From: UBA2112 sp964596695
GTDB taxonomy: Bacteria; Patescibacteriota; Saccharimonadia; Saccharimonadales; Saccharimonadaceae
Reading direction: 5' to 3'
DNA length: 64,000 nt
Assembly: GCA_964596695.1 (NCBI GenBank)
Contig: CAZQVE010000003.1
Coordinates: 1 to 64,000 of the forward strand
This document shows, one piece after another, positions 33,291 through 40,974 of the stretch (position 1 is its first letter; the number at the start of each line of letters is the position of its first letter). Both the position numbers and the translations under genes were made by a program. The notes under the pieces were generated by a model. That model was not told the origin of the DNA and ran no database searches. It worked only from the letters and a program-made list of their open reading frames with translations.

Positions 33291-33932
33291 ATGAATCAGA
33301 CCAATGATTTGCCGAAACCCCCGAGGGCGCGGGATGGCCTGCGCGGAATGTACGCAGCGATCGTGCTTTTAGCCGCGCTTCTGGTGGTGGCCGTGCTCGT
33401 AGGGATACATTACGAGCTGCACCGTGACTCGGCGGATACCGTGTCGACGTTTGCGCCGGATAAACCCGTCACGGCGGAGCCGGGGTCGCTATTACCTCCG
33501 ATATTCGTGCAGTCGATTACGCAGCAGTACGCGGACAACTACACGCATGTACTCGGTACGACGGATGCCGACTGGATTGTCGGTGACATTATCGCGCATC
33601 ACAATCTGGGCAATACTCGGTTTCCTGTCGGTGACATGACGGATTGGCCGTCAACGATCGAGGTCGTCGCGGGTCTGACTCCAGCGGAACAGTCTCAGAC
33701 TGGGCGCTCGGAGCATGGTTATGCGACCTGCGATATCCAGCAAGGCGGCAGTACGGAGCTCGTTGGGTACACGACATTGCCGCAGAGCAAGATCCCGATG
33801 ACGCTCATGCGGTACCAGGCACCGTCGGGTGAAGCCGATGTCAAGGGGACGGCCTGTGCGGGCGGGGAATATTTCTTCCCGACACCCGAACAGTTGACGA
33901 GGATGATGGCCAGCGCCCTCTCGCCTCACTAG
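33291..33932 (+). CDS. Membrane-anchored extracytoplasmic protein, unknown
   Basis: 213 residues. N-terminal TM helix (YAAIVLLAALLVVAVLVGIH), then a ~170-residue exported domain with two cysteines (YATCDIQ and GTACAGGEYF) that may form a disulphide. A repeated pattern of aromatic and Gly residues is seen, but no family is recognised. Monocistronic with promoter, 5' stem-loop and terminator. Confidence 0.75.
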   Translation: MNQTNDLPKPPRARDGLRGMYAAIVLLAALLVVAVLVGIHYELHRDSADTVSTFAPDKPVTAEPGSLLPPIFVQSITQQYADNYTHVLGTTDADWIVGDIIAHHNLGNTRFPVGDMTDWPSTIEVVAGLTPAEQSQTGRSEHGYATCDIQQGGSTELVGYTTLPQSKIPMTLMRYQAPSGEADVKGTACAGGEYFFPTPEQLTRMMASALSPH

Positions 33933-33951
33933 GGAGAGTAGTCGTCACGAT

Positions 33952-33975
33952 GCAGAGGAGCCACGGCTCCTCTGC
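33952..33975 (+). terminator. Hairpin after the 213-aa gene
   Basis: GCAGAGGAGCC-AC-GGCTCCTCTGC, a perfect 11-bp stem. Only a pyrimidine-rich run follows. Confidence 0.75.
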
Positions 33976-34017
33976 ACTCTCTCCCTGTTTGCGATGATTC
34001 GCAGGTAGAGCGAGAAT

Positions 34018-34046
34018 AAAATACCGCCCATTCCGGGCGGTATTTT
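34018..34046. terminator. Bidirectional terminator
   Basis: AAAATACCGCCC (34018-34029) pairs perfectly with GGGCGGTATTTT (34035-34046). Serves the convergent glutaredoxin gene. Confidence 0.88.
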
Positions 34047-34060
34047 GTTGAGTCTCGTCG

Positions 34061-34339
34061 TTATGCTTGGGCGGGATTGAGGTTGTGTGCCTTGATAGCG
34101 TCGAGTAGTTTAGGCCGGTCGAATCCAAGAATCAGGTCGCCTGCAACATCGGTAACGGGAACGCCGCTGTAGTCGCCGTTGCTCTTGCTCATGAGTTCTT
34201 CGTAGGCTTCCTTGTCGGCTTCGATGTCCTTTTTAACATACGGAATACCGAGGTGGTCAAGCCACTGCGCTTCGGTGTGGCAAAATGCGCACCAGCTGGT
34301 GCTATAGATCGTGATTTTCGGAGCAGTGGTATCGCTCAT
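34061..34339 (-). CDS. Glutaredoxin-like protein
   Basis: 92 residues from the ATG at 34339 (GAGAGGG upstream). Thioredoxin fold of the NrdH/Grx type: KITIYSTSWCAFCHTEAQWL with active-site C-A-F-C, then a cis-Pro segment SGVPVTDVAGDLILGFDRPKL. Reduces disulphides in the cytosol; its electron donor is unknown. Confidence 0.92.
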   Translation of the reverse strand: MSDTTAPKITIYSTSWCAFCHTEAQWLDHLGIPYVKKDIEADKEAYEELMSKSNGDYSGVPVTDVAGDLILGFDRPKLLDAIKAHNLNPAQA

Positions 34340-34427
34340 ATCGGTTCCCTCTCTGTTTACTATACTTAGTATATCAAATCGTGTCGTAGACACAAGTCTT
34401 GTCGATGGTAATTATAGCAGAGTTCCG

Positions 34428-35549
34428 CTACGCCGGTTCGGGGACGGTAATAATCGGAATAGGCCCCGTTATTTCGTTACTAGGAATGATCTCGGGCTCA
34501 GGTAGGGGGGCGAGCGTCTCGATCGTTTTGTAGACGAGTTTGTTACGCTTGGTTTTCTGGGAGTGTTCGTACTCATCGATGAACGCGAAAAACCGTTCGG
34601 TCGAACCAAAGGCGGCACCAAACTTGCGGTACAGGTCTTCGCGCAGCCATTCACCGCGCTCGCTGGCACGCGGGCTGAAATACACCTCGGCCAGTTGCTC
34701 TGGGGCAACACCCGTCATACCAAGGAGAGTCCTTTCGGGATGATAGGTACTGTACTCGTTTGCGTCATTCGGACGCATTCTTGGGTTGATTGTCCTCTGA
34801 AACGGCGCCAGTCCTCCGTGCGCAACGACGGTTGTATGCTCGACGAACGCCTCTTCGATCGGCCGTAGTGGAGGCCCGCTGATTGGGTCGAACCCGCCAA
34901 GGTGGCCGGCAGCGTGCATATATTCATGAAATGCGACGCGCGATAGCTCTATTGACGTGCCAGTCATCTCGGTTTTGTCGTCGTAGAGGTTTGCCAGCGT
35001 TACGGATGGGCGGTGCTGATCGATGTAAAATCCGGCAGCGTTCCAGCCGCCGCTTTGAAACGAATCCATGGCATGAAAGCTGCTGTTTCGTAAGGCACCG
35101 TTCATGACCGCCGGTGCATGCGCGGGAAACAAATTAATATCTACTAAATGCTCCGTCTTCTCCATAATGTCAGTAGCCATAGACGGCCAGTCCTGGCGTA
35201 GCGTCTCCCGTAGACGTCGTGTTCGTGCCATATTCCAGACGCAAAATGCGGCAACATCGGCGTCATGGCCTCTCTGTATCCACTCTGTGATCGTGCGATT
35301 TTCGGTATCAGCAGGATAATGGAGCCGCAAGCTATTGTTTGCGGCGTCCGAATCAGTGCGAATGAAGGTGGAGTCGATGCGTTTGACCGCTACTTTGTCG
35401 TCGCCGTTGAACGACCGCCGCAAGCTTGCCATGCGTCTTTTGAGCGTGCGGACCTCACCCGGTTGCGGCACACTGGAGTAGTGGCGTGCAGCCAAGTCCT
35501 CGCGCAAACCAACGTGGTACCGGACAAATGAATCAGTACGCCGTGTCAT
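34428..35549 (-). CDS. Putative zinc metalloprotease (zincin)
   Basis: 373 residues. The motif FHEYMHAAGH gives H208-E209-x-x-H212-x-x-x-H216, so an extended H-E-x-x-H-x-x-x-H pattern, followed by an acidic IEEAFVEH (232-239) that could give a further ligand. No signal peptide or TM helix, so cytosolic or exported by an unknown route. The N-terminal 130 residues are Arg-rich and helical. No named family recognised. The proline-rich C-terminus ends GPIPIITVPEPA. Confidence 0.65.
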   Translation of the reverse strand: MTRRTDSFVRYHVGLREDLAARHYSSVPQPGEVRTLKRRMASLRRSFNGDDKVAVKRIDSTFIRTDSDAANNSLRLHYPADTENRTITEWIQRGHDADVAAFCVWNMARTRRLRETLRQDWPSMATDIMEKTEHLVDINLFPAHAPAVMNGALRNSSFHAMDSFQSGGWNAAGFYIDQHRPSVTLANLYDDKTEMTGTSIELSRVAFHEYMHAAGHLGGFDPISGPPLRPIEEAFVEHTTVVAHGGLAPFQRTINPRMRPNDANEYSTYHPERTLLGMTGVAPEQLAEVYFSPRASERGEWLREDLYRKFGAAFGSTERFFAFIDEYEHSQKTKRNKLVYKTIETLAPLPEPEIIPSNEITGPIPIITVPEPA

Positions 35550-35573
35550 GCGTGCATTGTACGGATGTGACAG

Positions 35574-35774
35574 TTATCCGTCAATCGTTTGACGCGTCAG
35601 ATACCAGCCGCCATCGAGCCCCTGGTATACGGTGAGCTCAAGCCCCATTCGCTGGAGCATGGCAATCTCGGCGGCTTTCTCCGCCGCCGCTTTGGTTGGA
35701 TAGCGCTTTTTAGCGCCTTCGTTGTTCACTGGTTGGAACGGTGTGTGTTTTACAGGTTTATGACGGCGAGGCAT
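35574..35774 (-). CDS. Small basic protein, unknown
   Basis: 66 residues; TATAAT ends 6 nt before the ATG (leaderless). Basic N-terminus (MPRRHKPVKHTPFQ), then KKRYPTKAAAEKAAEIAMLQ and a short beta hairpin LTVYQGLDGGWYLTR. The helix-plus-hairpin layout is common in small CPR proteins of unknown role and hints at RNA or ribosome contact. Confidence 0.7.
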   Translation of the reverse strand: MPRRHKPVKHTPFQPVNNEGAKKRYPTKAAAEKAAEIAMLQRMGLELTVYQGLDGGWYLTRQTIDG

Positions 35775-35858
35775 AGGGCTATTATAAGGTCCTTTCTAAA
35801 AACAACAACGAATCTTACTTGAGAGACGGTATGCTATCTGTTACAGTAAAGTACGTAT

Positions 35859-36125
35859 ATGAGCTCTGCCGCAGCTAAGAACAGCGACGACAAGCCTAAA
35901 CCGCCAGAGAAATCAGCGGCTTTAATTTTGTTTGCTATCGCGGCCGATACGACATGGCGCATGTTCGTACCGACGCTCGGTGGCACAGCGCTCGGCCTAT
36001 GGCTGGATACGCAGTGGCACACAACGCCCTGGGCAGGGGTTAGCGGATTGGCTATCGGTATACTGATTACTGCAGGACTTGTCAGACAGCTGTATAAGAA
36101 AGAGAATAAGACAAATGTTAAATAA
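35859..36125 (+). CDS. atpI: ATP synthase-associated protein I
   Basis: 88 residues, basic N-terminus and two TM helices (AADTTWRMFVPTLGGTALGL and WAGVSGLAIGILITAGLV) with the short turn typical of the AtpI/AtpZ family, which helps c-ring assembly. First gene of the ATP synthase operon; its stop overlaps atpB by 11 bp. A weak -10 (TACAGT) lies about 11 nt upstream. Confidence 0.82.
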   Translation: MSSAAAKNSDDKPKPPEKSAALILFAIAADTTWRMFVPTLGGTALGLWLDTQWHTTPWAGVSGLAIGILITAGLVRQLYKKENKTNVK

Positions 36126-36948
36126 TTTTGCCGCGAGTGAGATAGACATCCACGTCGGTTCACAGACGTTATTTACTATTGGCGGTTTTCCGATCACCAA
36201 TTCCGAGCTGACAGGTATCGTAAGCTTAATCTTATTACTTGGTGTGTCGTTCTATGTCGTCTCCATGATCAAGCGCGGCCGCTACAACCGTTTTATCGGC
36301 CTGGCACAATGGGCGTTCGAAGGTATGCTGGGTCAGATTGACAGCGCAATTCCGGACAAAAAGCTGGCTCGCAAAATCACGCCGATGACACTAACAATCT
36401 TTTTCTTCATGTTGTTCGCCTACTCTATGAGCGTGTTGCCGGGGCTAGAATCTATTACCTACAACCATACGCCGGTACTGCGGTCACTCGCGGCCGACCT
36501 GAACTTTACGTTCGCCGTAGCAATCATCGTATTTATCATGGTGCAGTATTTTGCCATTCGCTCGCATGGTCCGATCGGTAACCTCGGTCGTTATCTGCGC
36601 AATCCCATCAAAGACCCTATCGGTTCGTTCGAGGGCGTACTGGAACTTATCGGCGAGTTTTCGCGTTACATGGCGCTCAGTGTCCGAATGTTCGGCAACT
36701 GTTTTGCTGGTGAAATCCTGCTCATCATCGTCGGCGTGCTAACCAGTTACGCCGCGGTTATCGCCCTGCCGTTCTTCATGCTGTTCGAGCTGTTTATCGG
36801 CTTTATCCAGGCATATGTCTTCTTCATCCTGGCCGTTATCTTCACCGCGCTGGCCGTCGAGAAACACGGCGACCACGCCGAACAGCTCACCTCTTCTGAT
36901 CACTCACCTGCTGATAAGCATAAAACGACAGCGGTGGCACAGGAGTGA
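36115..36948 (+). CDS. atpB: ATP synthase subunit a
   Basis: 277 residues from the ATG at 36115, overlapping atpI. Five to six TM helices. The essential Arg is in YMALSVRMFGNCFAGEILL, facing the c-ring carboxylate; the C-terminal helix FIGFIQAYVFFILAVIFTAL is conserved. Forms the proton half-channels. The C-terminal ~30 residues are an extra hydrophilic tail rich in His/Asp/Ser. Confidence 0.95.
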   Translation: MLNNFAASEIDIHVGSQTLFTIGGFPITNSELTGIVSLILLLGVSFYVVSMIKRGRYNRFIGLAQWAFEGMLGQIDSAIPDKKLARKITPMTLTIFFFMLFAYSMSVLPGLESITYNHTPVLRSLAADLNFTFAVAIIVFIMVQYFAIRSHGPIGNLGRYLRNPIKDPIGSFEGVLELIGEFSRYMALSVRMFGNCFAGEILLIIVGVLTSYAAVIALPFFMLFELFIGFIQAYVFFILAVIFTALAVEKHGDHAEQLTSSDHSPADKHKTTAVAQE

Positions 36949-36951
36949 TGT

Positions 36952-36979
36952 TATAATATGTGTAATAAATTAAAGGAGA
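36952..36979 (+). promoter_or_regulatory. Possible internal promoter and strong SD before atpE
   Basis: TATAAT at 36952-36957 just after the atpB stop, followed by AAAGGAG at 36973-36979. The -35 is weak. It would raise c-subunit expression relative to a. Confidence 0.4.
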
Positions 36980-36986
36980 AAAACAA

Positions 36987-37202
36987 ATGAATGAATTGGC
37001 ATTCGTATTAGCATACGCACTACCAGCATTAGGTGCAGCCGCAGGTATCGGTGTGATTGGTGGCGGCGCGCTGAACGCCTTTGGTCGTAACCCTGAACAA
37101 CTTGGTCCGATTCGTACCCTGATGATTACCGCTATTGTCTTTTGTGACAGCTTGGCCATCATCGGTATCGTCGTTGCCTTTATCGCCAAGGCAGTTGCGT
37201 AA
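36987..37202 (+). CDS. atpE: ATP synthase subunit c
   Basis: 71 residues, two TM helices joined by the polar loop GRNPEQ. The ion-binding carboxylate is an Asp (IVFCDSLAIIG) instead of the Glu usual in most bacteria; E. coli also uses Asp. Helix 1 is Gly/Ala-rich and lacks the Gln of sodium-type rings, so proton use is inferred. Confidence 0.95.
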   Translation: MNELAFVLAYALPALGAAAGIGVIGGGALNAFGRNPEQLGPIRTLMITAIVFCDSLAIIGIVVAFIAKAVA

Positions 37203-37221
37203 GTAGGAGCTGGGAGTATTC

Positions 37222-37788
37222 ATGACCACGGCGTTACACACTTTTGCAGCAGGTAGCATGGGAGATATTTTTACCTCCCTGGGTATTGACGGCCAAATGC
37301 TGATTTTTCAGGGGTTGGCATTTCTGATCCTCGTGTTCGTTATGGGCAAGTGGGTCTTTCCAATCATGCTGAAGACCGTCGACCAGCGCCAAGAGGCTAT
37401 CGAAGCCGGCGCCAAAGCCGCTGCCGCAGCAGAAGAAAAAGCGGCTGAAGCCCAGGCGGAGGTTGCCAAGCTACTGAAAGAGGCTCGCACCGAGGCGAAG
37501 GATATCGTCGCGACGGCTAAGGACGAAGCAAACGCGATGATTGCCGACTCTGAGACTAAGGCCAAGACCCGCGCCGACAAAATCGTCAAAGACGCGCATG
37601 ACCAGCTAGAGAAAGATGTCATTGCTGCACGTAAGGCATTACACAACGACACGATTGATCTCGTAGCGCTGGCGACCGAAAAAGTCATCGGTAAGACCGT
37701 CAATGATGGTGTCGACAAGAAGATTATCCGCGAGGCGGTTCTCCCTCCTAAACTTTCAGGGAAAGTTTTGGAGGGTAAAGGAGAGTGA
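37222..37788 (+). CDS. atpF: ATP synthase subunit b
   Basis: 188 residues with AGGAG upstream. One N-terminal TM helix (MLIFQGLAFLILVFVMGKWV) and a long Ala/Lys/Glu coiled coil, the peripheral stalk. Its stop lies within the ribosome-binding region of atpH (AAAGGAGAGTGA), giving tight coupling. Confidence 0.93.
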   Translation: MTTALHTFAAGSMGDIFTSLGIDGQMLIFQGLAFLILVFVMGKWVFPIMLKTVDQRQEAIEAGAKAAAAAEEKAAEAQAEVAKLLKEARTEAKDIVATAKDEANAMIADSETKAKTRADKIVKDAHDQLEKDVIAARKALHNDTIDLVALATEKVIGKTVNDGVDKKIIREAVLPPKLSGKVLEGKGE

Positions 37789-37790
37789 AT

Positions 37791-38171
37791 ATGAAACTTT
37801 CACGGCGCAAAATCGCGGTGTATTTTGCCGAGCAACTACTGGCTGGCCGCAATGTCAGTAAGCAGGTGGCGGCGTATCTCGTCGAGAGTAAGCGTACCCG
37901 TGAGGTTTCACTGGTCATTCGCGACATCGAGTCAGCCCTGAGCGAGCGCGGTGTCCTGTTGGCGGACGTAGCGAGCAGTCATGATTTGGCCGGAGACACC
38001 GAGAAGGCCATCGTCGACTACCTGAAAACCGCGACTGGTGCCCAAGACGTCCATTTGCGGTCGTCTGTCGATCCGACACTGCTTGGCGGCGTTAGTATCG
38101 AAACACCCGACAAGCGACTGGACGCGACGCTTCGTCACCGACTGAACCAATTAACAGCAAGCAAGATATAA
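37791..38171 (+). CDS. atpH: ATP synthase subunit delta, short form
   Basis: 126 residues from the ATG at 37791. Residues 1-75 resemble the N-terminal helical domain and the C-terminal part has the conserved delta pattern DPTLLGGVSIETPDKRLDATLRHRLNQL. About 50 residues shorter than usual (~178). It links the b stalk to the top of alpha-beta. Identity rests on position and the C-terminal motif. Confidence 0.88.
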   Translation: MKLSRRKIAVYFAEQLLAGRNVSKQVAAYLVESKRTREVSLVIRDIESALSERGVLLADVASSHDLAGDTEKAIVDYLKTATGAQDVHLRSSVDPTLLGGVSIETPDKRLDATLRHRLNQLTASKI

Positions 38172-38181
38172 GGAAGAAATT

Positions 38182-39717
38182 ATGCCAGAACTAGCAGTAA
38201 CAGATTTATCGAAAGAACTCCGCGACGCCATCCAGGCACTCGAAGTATCGGGTGACCTCGAAAGCGTCGGAATTGTCACTCGTGTGGGAGATGGTGTCGC
38301 ATGGGTTTATGGCCTGCGTGCCGCTGGCTTTAGCGAAGTGCTTAATATCGAAACATCCGACGGTGTTGTCGAAGCATTTGCCTTGAACCTGAACGAAGAC
38401 GAAATCGGTGCCGTGCTGTTAGGTAGCGACGAGTCTGTGTCTGCCGGTAACAAAGTGACGCTCAAGGGTACGGTGCTTGACGTACCAGTCGGTCCTGAAC
38501 TGCTGGGTCGTGTGGTTGATCCGCTCGGCCGTCCGCTTGATGGTGGGGCGCCAATCAAAACCAAGCAACGCGGCTTGGTTGAGCGCGAAGCTGTCGGTGT
38601 CCTCGGACGTAAGCACGTCCATGAACCTATGATGACCGGTATCATGGCGATTGATGCCATGTTCCCTATCGGTCGTGGCCAGCGCGAGCTGATCATCGGT
38701 GATCGCCAGACTGGTAAGACCGCAATCGCGATCGACACTATGATCAACCAGGGTCGTCAGAAAACCGGCGTTATCAACATCTACGTTGCTGTCGGTCAAA
38801 AGCTCTCCAAGATCGCCCGCCTGGTCGAGCGTCTCAAGGAAGAAGGCGTCATGGACAACACGATTATCGTTGCTACCGGTCCATCTGACCCTGCGTCACT
38901 ACTCTATCTTGCACCATACGCAGGTACGGCCATGGGCGAATATTTCCGAGATAACAAGCAACACGCTTTGATGATTTACGACGACCTGACTAAGCATGCT
39001 GTCGCCTACCGTCAGATGTCGCTGCTACTCCGTCGTCCACCGGGACGCGAGGCTTTCCCTGGAGATGTCTTCTATCTGCACTCGCGCCTTTTGGAGCGCT
39101 CAGCAAAATTGTCAGACAAACTAGGTGCCGGTTCACTTACCGCTCTGCCAATCATCGAGACGCAGGCTGGTGACATCTCCGCCTATATTCCAACCAACGT
39201 TATCTCTATTACCGACGGCCAGATTTTCATGGAGACTGACCTCTTTAACCAAGGTATCCGCCCGGCTATTAGTGCCGGTCTCTCTGTGAGCCGTGTCGGT
39301 GGTGACGCCCAGACGAAAGCCGTCAAATCCGTCGGCGCTCACCTGAAGCTTGGCCTCAGCCAGTTCCGCGAACTCGCGTCATTCGCGCAGTTTGGCAGTG
39401 ACCTGGACGAAGCGACTAAGAGTCAGATCGAGCGTGGTCAGCGCCTGACTGAGCTGCTAAAACAGCACCAATACACCCCGATGGGTATCTGGGAGCAGGT
39501 CGCAAGCATTTACGCCGTCAACAGCGGCGCGTTCGACAAAGTCGCAGTTGCCAAAATCGGCGAAGCCAAGACCGCTCTGCTGACCCGCCTATGGACAGAC
39601 CACAAAAAGGACATGCAGGAGCTGAACAAAGGCGACGAAAAGATTACCGACGATGCACCTGTCGCCAAGTTGCTCGACAAGGTCGCCAAGACTGTCGCGA
39701 AAGGATTCGAGGAGTAA
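38182..39717 (+). CDS. atpA: ATP synthase subunit alpha
   Basis: 511 residues. Walker A GDRQTGKTAIAIDT, signature region PAISAGLSVSRVGG and the alpha-type KMSLLLRRPPGREAFPGDVF equivalent (YRQMSLLLRRPPGREAF). Non-catalytic nucleotide-binding subunit. Its last 23 nt, including the embedded GAGGAG, are repeated at 39970-39992. Confidence 0.97.
   Translation: MPELAVTDLSKELRDAIQALEVSGDLESVGIVTRVGDGVAWVYGLRAAGFSEVLNIETSDGVVEAFALNLNEDEIGAVLLGSDESVSAGNKVTLKGTVLDVPVGPELLGRVVDPLGRPLDGGAPIKTKQRGLVEREAVGVLGRKHVHEPMMTGIMAIDAMFPIGRGQRELIIGDRQTGKTAIAIDTMINQGRQKTGVINIYVAVGQKLSKIARLVERLKEEGVMDNTIIVATGPSDPASLLYLAPYAGTAMGEYFRDNKQHALMIYDDLTKHAVAYRQMSLLLRRPPGREAFPGDVFYLHSRLLERSAKLSDKLGAGSLTALPIIETQAGDISAYIPTNVISITDGQIFMETDLFNQGIRPAISAGLSVSRVGGDAQTKAVKSVGAHLKLGLSQFRELASFAQFGSDLDEATKSQIERGQRLTELLKQHQYTPMGIWEQVASIYAVNSGAFDKVAVAKIGEAKTALLTRLWTDHKKDMQELNKGDEKITDDAPVAKLLDKVAKTVAKGFEE
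39694..39716 (+). repeat. 23-bp direct repeat, copy 1 (end of atpA)
   Basis: GTCGCGAAAGGATTCGAGGA with GTA following; matches 39970-39992 at 22 of 23 positions. The copies are 276 bp apart and bracket the first inserted small gene, which therefore also ends in KGFEE like AtpA. Confidence 0.85.
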
Positions 39718-39720
39718 GAT

Positions 39721-39993
39721 ATGGCAAGAGCAGAACGAATTCCGAATAACGACGCCTCAGTGCCCGGCGAGGTACCTGCTCCAGCTATTGAACGAAATAC
39801 TCTTCGGACGATTCATTCGGGGGGCGGTTACATCGTTGTGATGTCAAGCGATAAGCAATCTACGAAGGTAGTTCATGACATAAAGACGAACGAAGCTGTG
39901 CTGCATTATGCGACGCCAAGTGATATTCTTCTTGGCAGACAAGCAGTGCACGGGGTAGATGATGCTGCCGTCGTGAAAGGATTCGAGGAGTAG
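39721..39993 (+). CDS. Small unknown protein inserted in the atp operon (1)
   Basis: 90 residues, ATG 4 nt after the atpA stop with GAGGAG inside the atpA end. Begins MARAERIPNNDASVPGEVPA (disordered, Pro-rich), then a beta-rich stretch TIHSGGGYIVVMSSDKQSTK and ends VVKGFEE, copied from atpA. The inserted position and flanking direct repeats suggest it arrived with a duplication of the atpA 3' end. No family recognised and not a known ATP synthase subunit. Confidence 0.65.
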   Translation: MARAERIPNNDASVPGEVPAPAIERNTLRTIHSGGGYIVVMSSDKQSTKVVHDIKTNEAVLHYATPSDILLGRQAVHGVDDAAVVKGFEE

Positions 39994-39998
39994 AGTTA

Positions 39999-40412
39999 AT
40001 GCTTGAACGTTGGAATAGTCCATCTCGTAGTCGCCGACTTAGTCGTCAAGCCGAACGTAACGGTCGTGGTCGTAGTCGACGTGTTGGTGCAAATGGCGGT
40101 GAGGCACAACGAATACACAACGAAATCGTGGTTAAACGTCGGGCGTGGGAGAACAGCCCTGAAGGTATCGCCGCGATCCTGGCAACTCATGAGAAAGCCA
40201 AACAACGTGATTTGGAACGCCGCGAGCAAAAACTCGATTGGATCAACGCGCATATTGCTGAAACCGCAGTCAAGATCGCTGCTATTTATGGACGCGAAGA
40301 ACCAACTGAAGAAGATCATGCCGCAGCAAGTGCAGCAATTGGCGCCACATTCATGGCGATGGAAAAACCAGAATACAATGATTTACAAAACTTTGGCTGG
40401 AGGTCTGCGTAA
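39999..40412 (+). CDS. Small unknown protein inserted in the atp operon (2)
   Basis: 137 residues, ATG 5 nt after the previous stop with GAGGAG upstream. Arg-rich N-terminus (RSRRLSRQAERNGRGRSRR) followed by a charged helical region (ILATHEKAKQRDLERREQKL). An overlapping frame at 40003-40419 is longer by one residue but has valine runs and poor composition; this frame is preferred. Its stop overlaps the next start (TAATG). Function unknown. Confidence 0.6.
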   Translation: MLERWNSPSRSRRLSRQAERNGRGRSRRVGANGGEAQRIHNEIVVKRRAWENSPEGIAAILATHEKAKQRDLERREQKLDWINAHIAETAVKIAAIYGREEPTEEDHAAASAAIGATFMAMEKPEYNDLQNFGWRSA

Positions 40413-40813
40413 TGGTTGAGAGTATGTCTAATCACGGTCGGAACGTCGTAAATTCGTGTGCCGAGAGCCGTATGAACCGCGAAGTGCTTGCTTCGAATAT
40501 TACGTCGGATGCGTATGATTTCTACGAAGACGATTTTGATTATTCTGACTGGAAGGCTTGGAGAGATGGCGAAACGCCAGATAGTACGCGACCTACAGAA
40601 GAAGATTCCTCGCCAATTCGTCAAGAGGTCGATGATGGTATTCCAGAGACCTTGCAGGAACGAGAAGATGCAAGACGAGCTTTGGGCAAAGTCGGCAGCC
40701 AGAGAGTACGAGAACGCGGGTTGTACGAAGATCTTACTATTCGTGACAAATCACGTTCGAAAGCACAAAGCCGCGTTATCGGTGGTATGCCGGGCACTAG
40801 GAGGCACCTATAA
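40412..40813 (+). CDS. Small unknown protein inserted in the atp operon (3)
   Basis: 133 residues, coupled by TAATG to the gene before. Acidic and Tyr-rich in the middle (DAYDFYEDDFDYSDWKAW), Arg-rich C-terminus ending VIGGMPGTRRHL. Probably mostly disordered. Its stop overlaps the next ATG by one base. Function unknown. Confidence 0.6.
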   Translation: MVESMSNHGRNVVNSCAESRMNREVLASNITSDAYDFYEDDFDYSDWKAWRDGETPDSTRPTEEDSSPIRQEVDDGIPETLQEREDARRALGKVGSQRVRERGLYEDLTIRDKSRSKAQSRVIGGMPGTRRHL

Positions 40814-40974
40814 TGCCAGGAAGCCATTACACAATCTCGCTTTCACCTGCAAGCACCCGATCGCTGGCTGTGAAGCTTTTACCGCTCGTCAACGTAACGA
40901 AAGTTACGCTTCCTCACGCTGCAAGCTTCTCGCCTAGCGTTCAGGAGTTTTCAGCAAGAAAGGAGATCATGTAA
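40813..40974 (+). CDS. Very small protein between the inserts and atpG (4)
   Basis: 53 residues, MPGSHYTISLSPASTRSLAV at the start and QEFSARKEIM at the end. The start overlaps the previous stop (TAATG) and its own stop overlaps the atpG start (TAATG), so it closes a chain of coupled genes. The atpG Shine-Dalgarno AAAGGAG lies inside it. The reading frame may exist only to carry ribosomes into atpG. Confidence 0.5.
   Translation: MPGSHYTISLSPASTRSLAVKLLPLVNVTKVTLPHAASFSPSVQEFSARKEIM

Noticed and set aside
40003..40419. Overlapping plus-strand ORF of 138 codons in another frame
   Set aside because: Valine runs and odd composition; the frame at 39999-40412 has a Shine-Dalgarno and TAATG coupling to the next gene.
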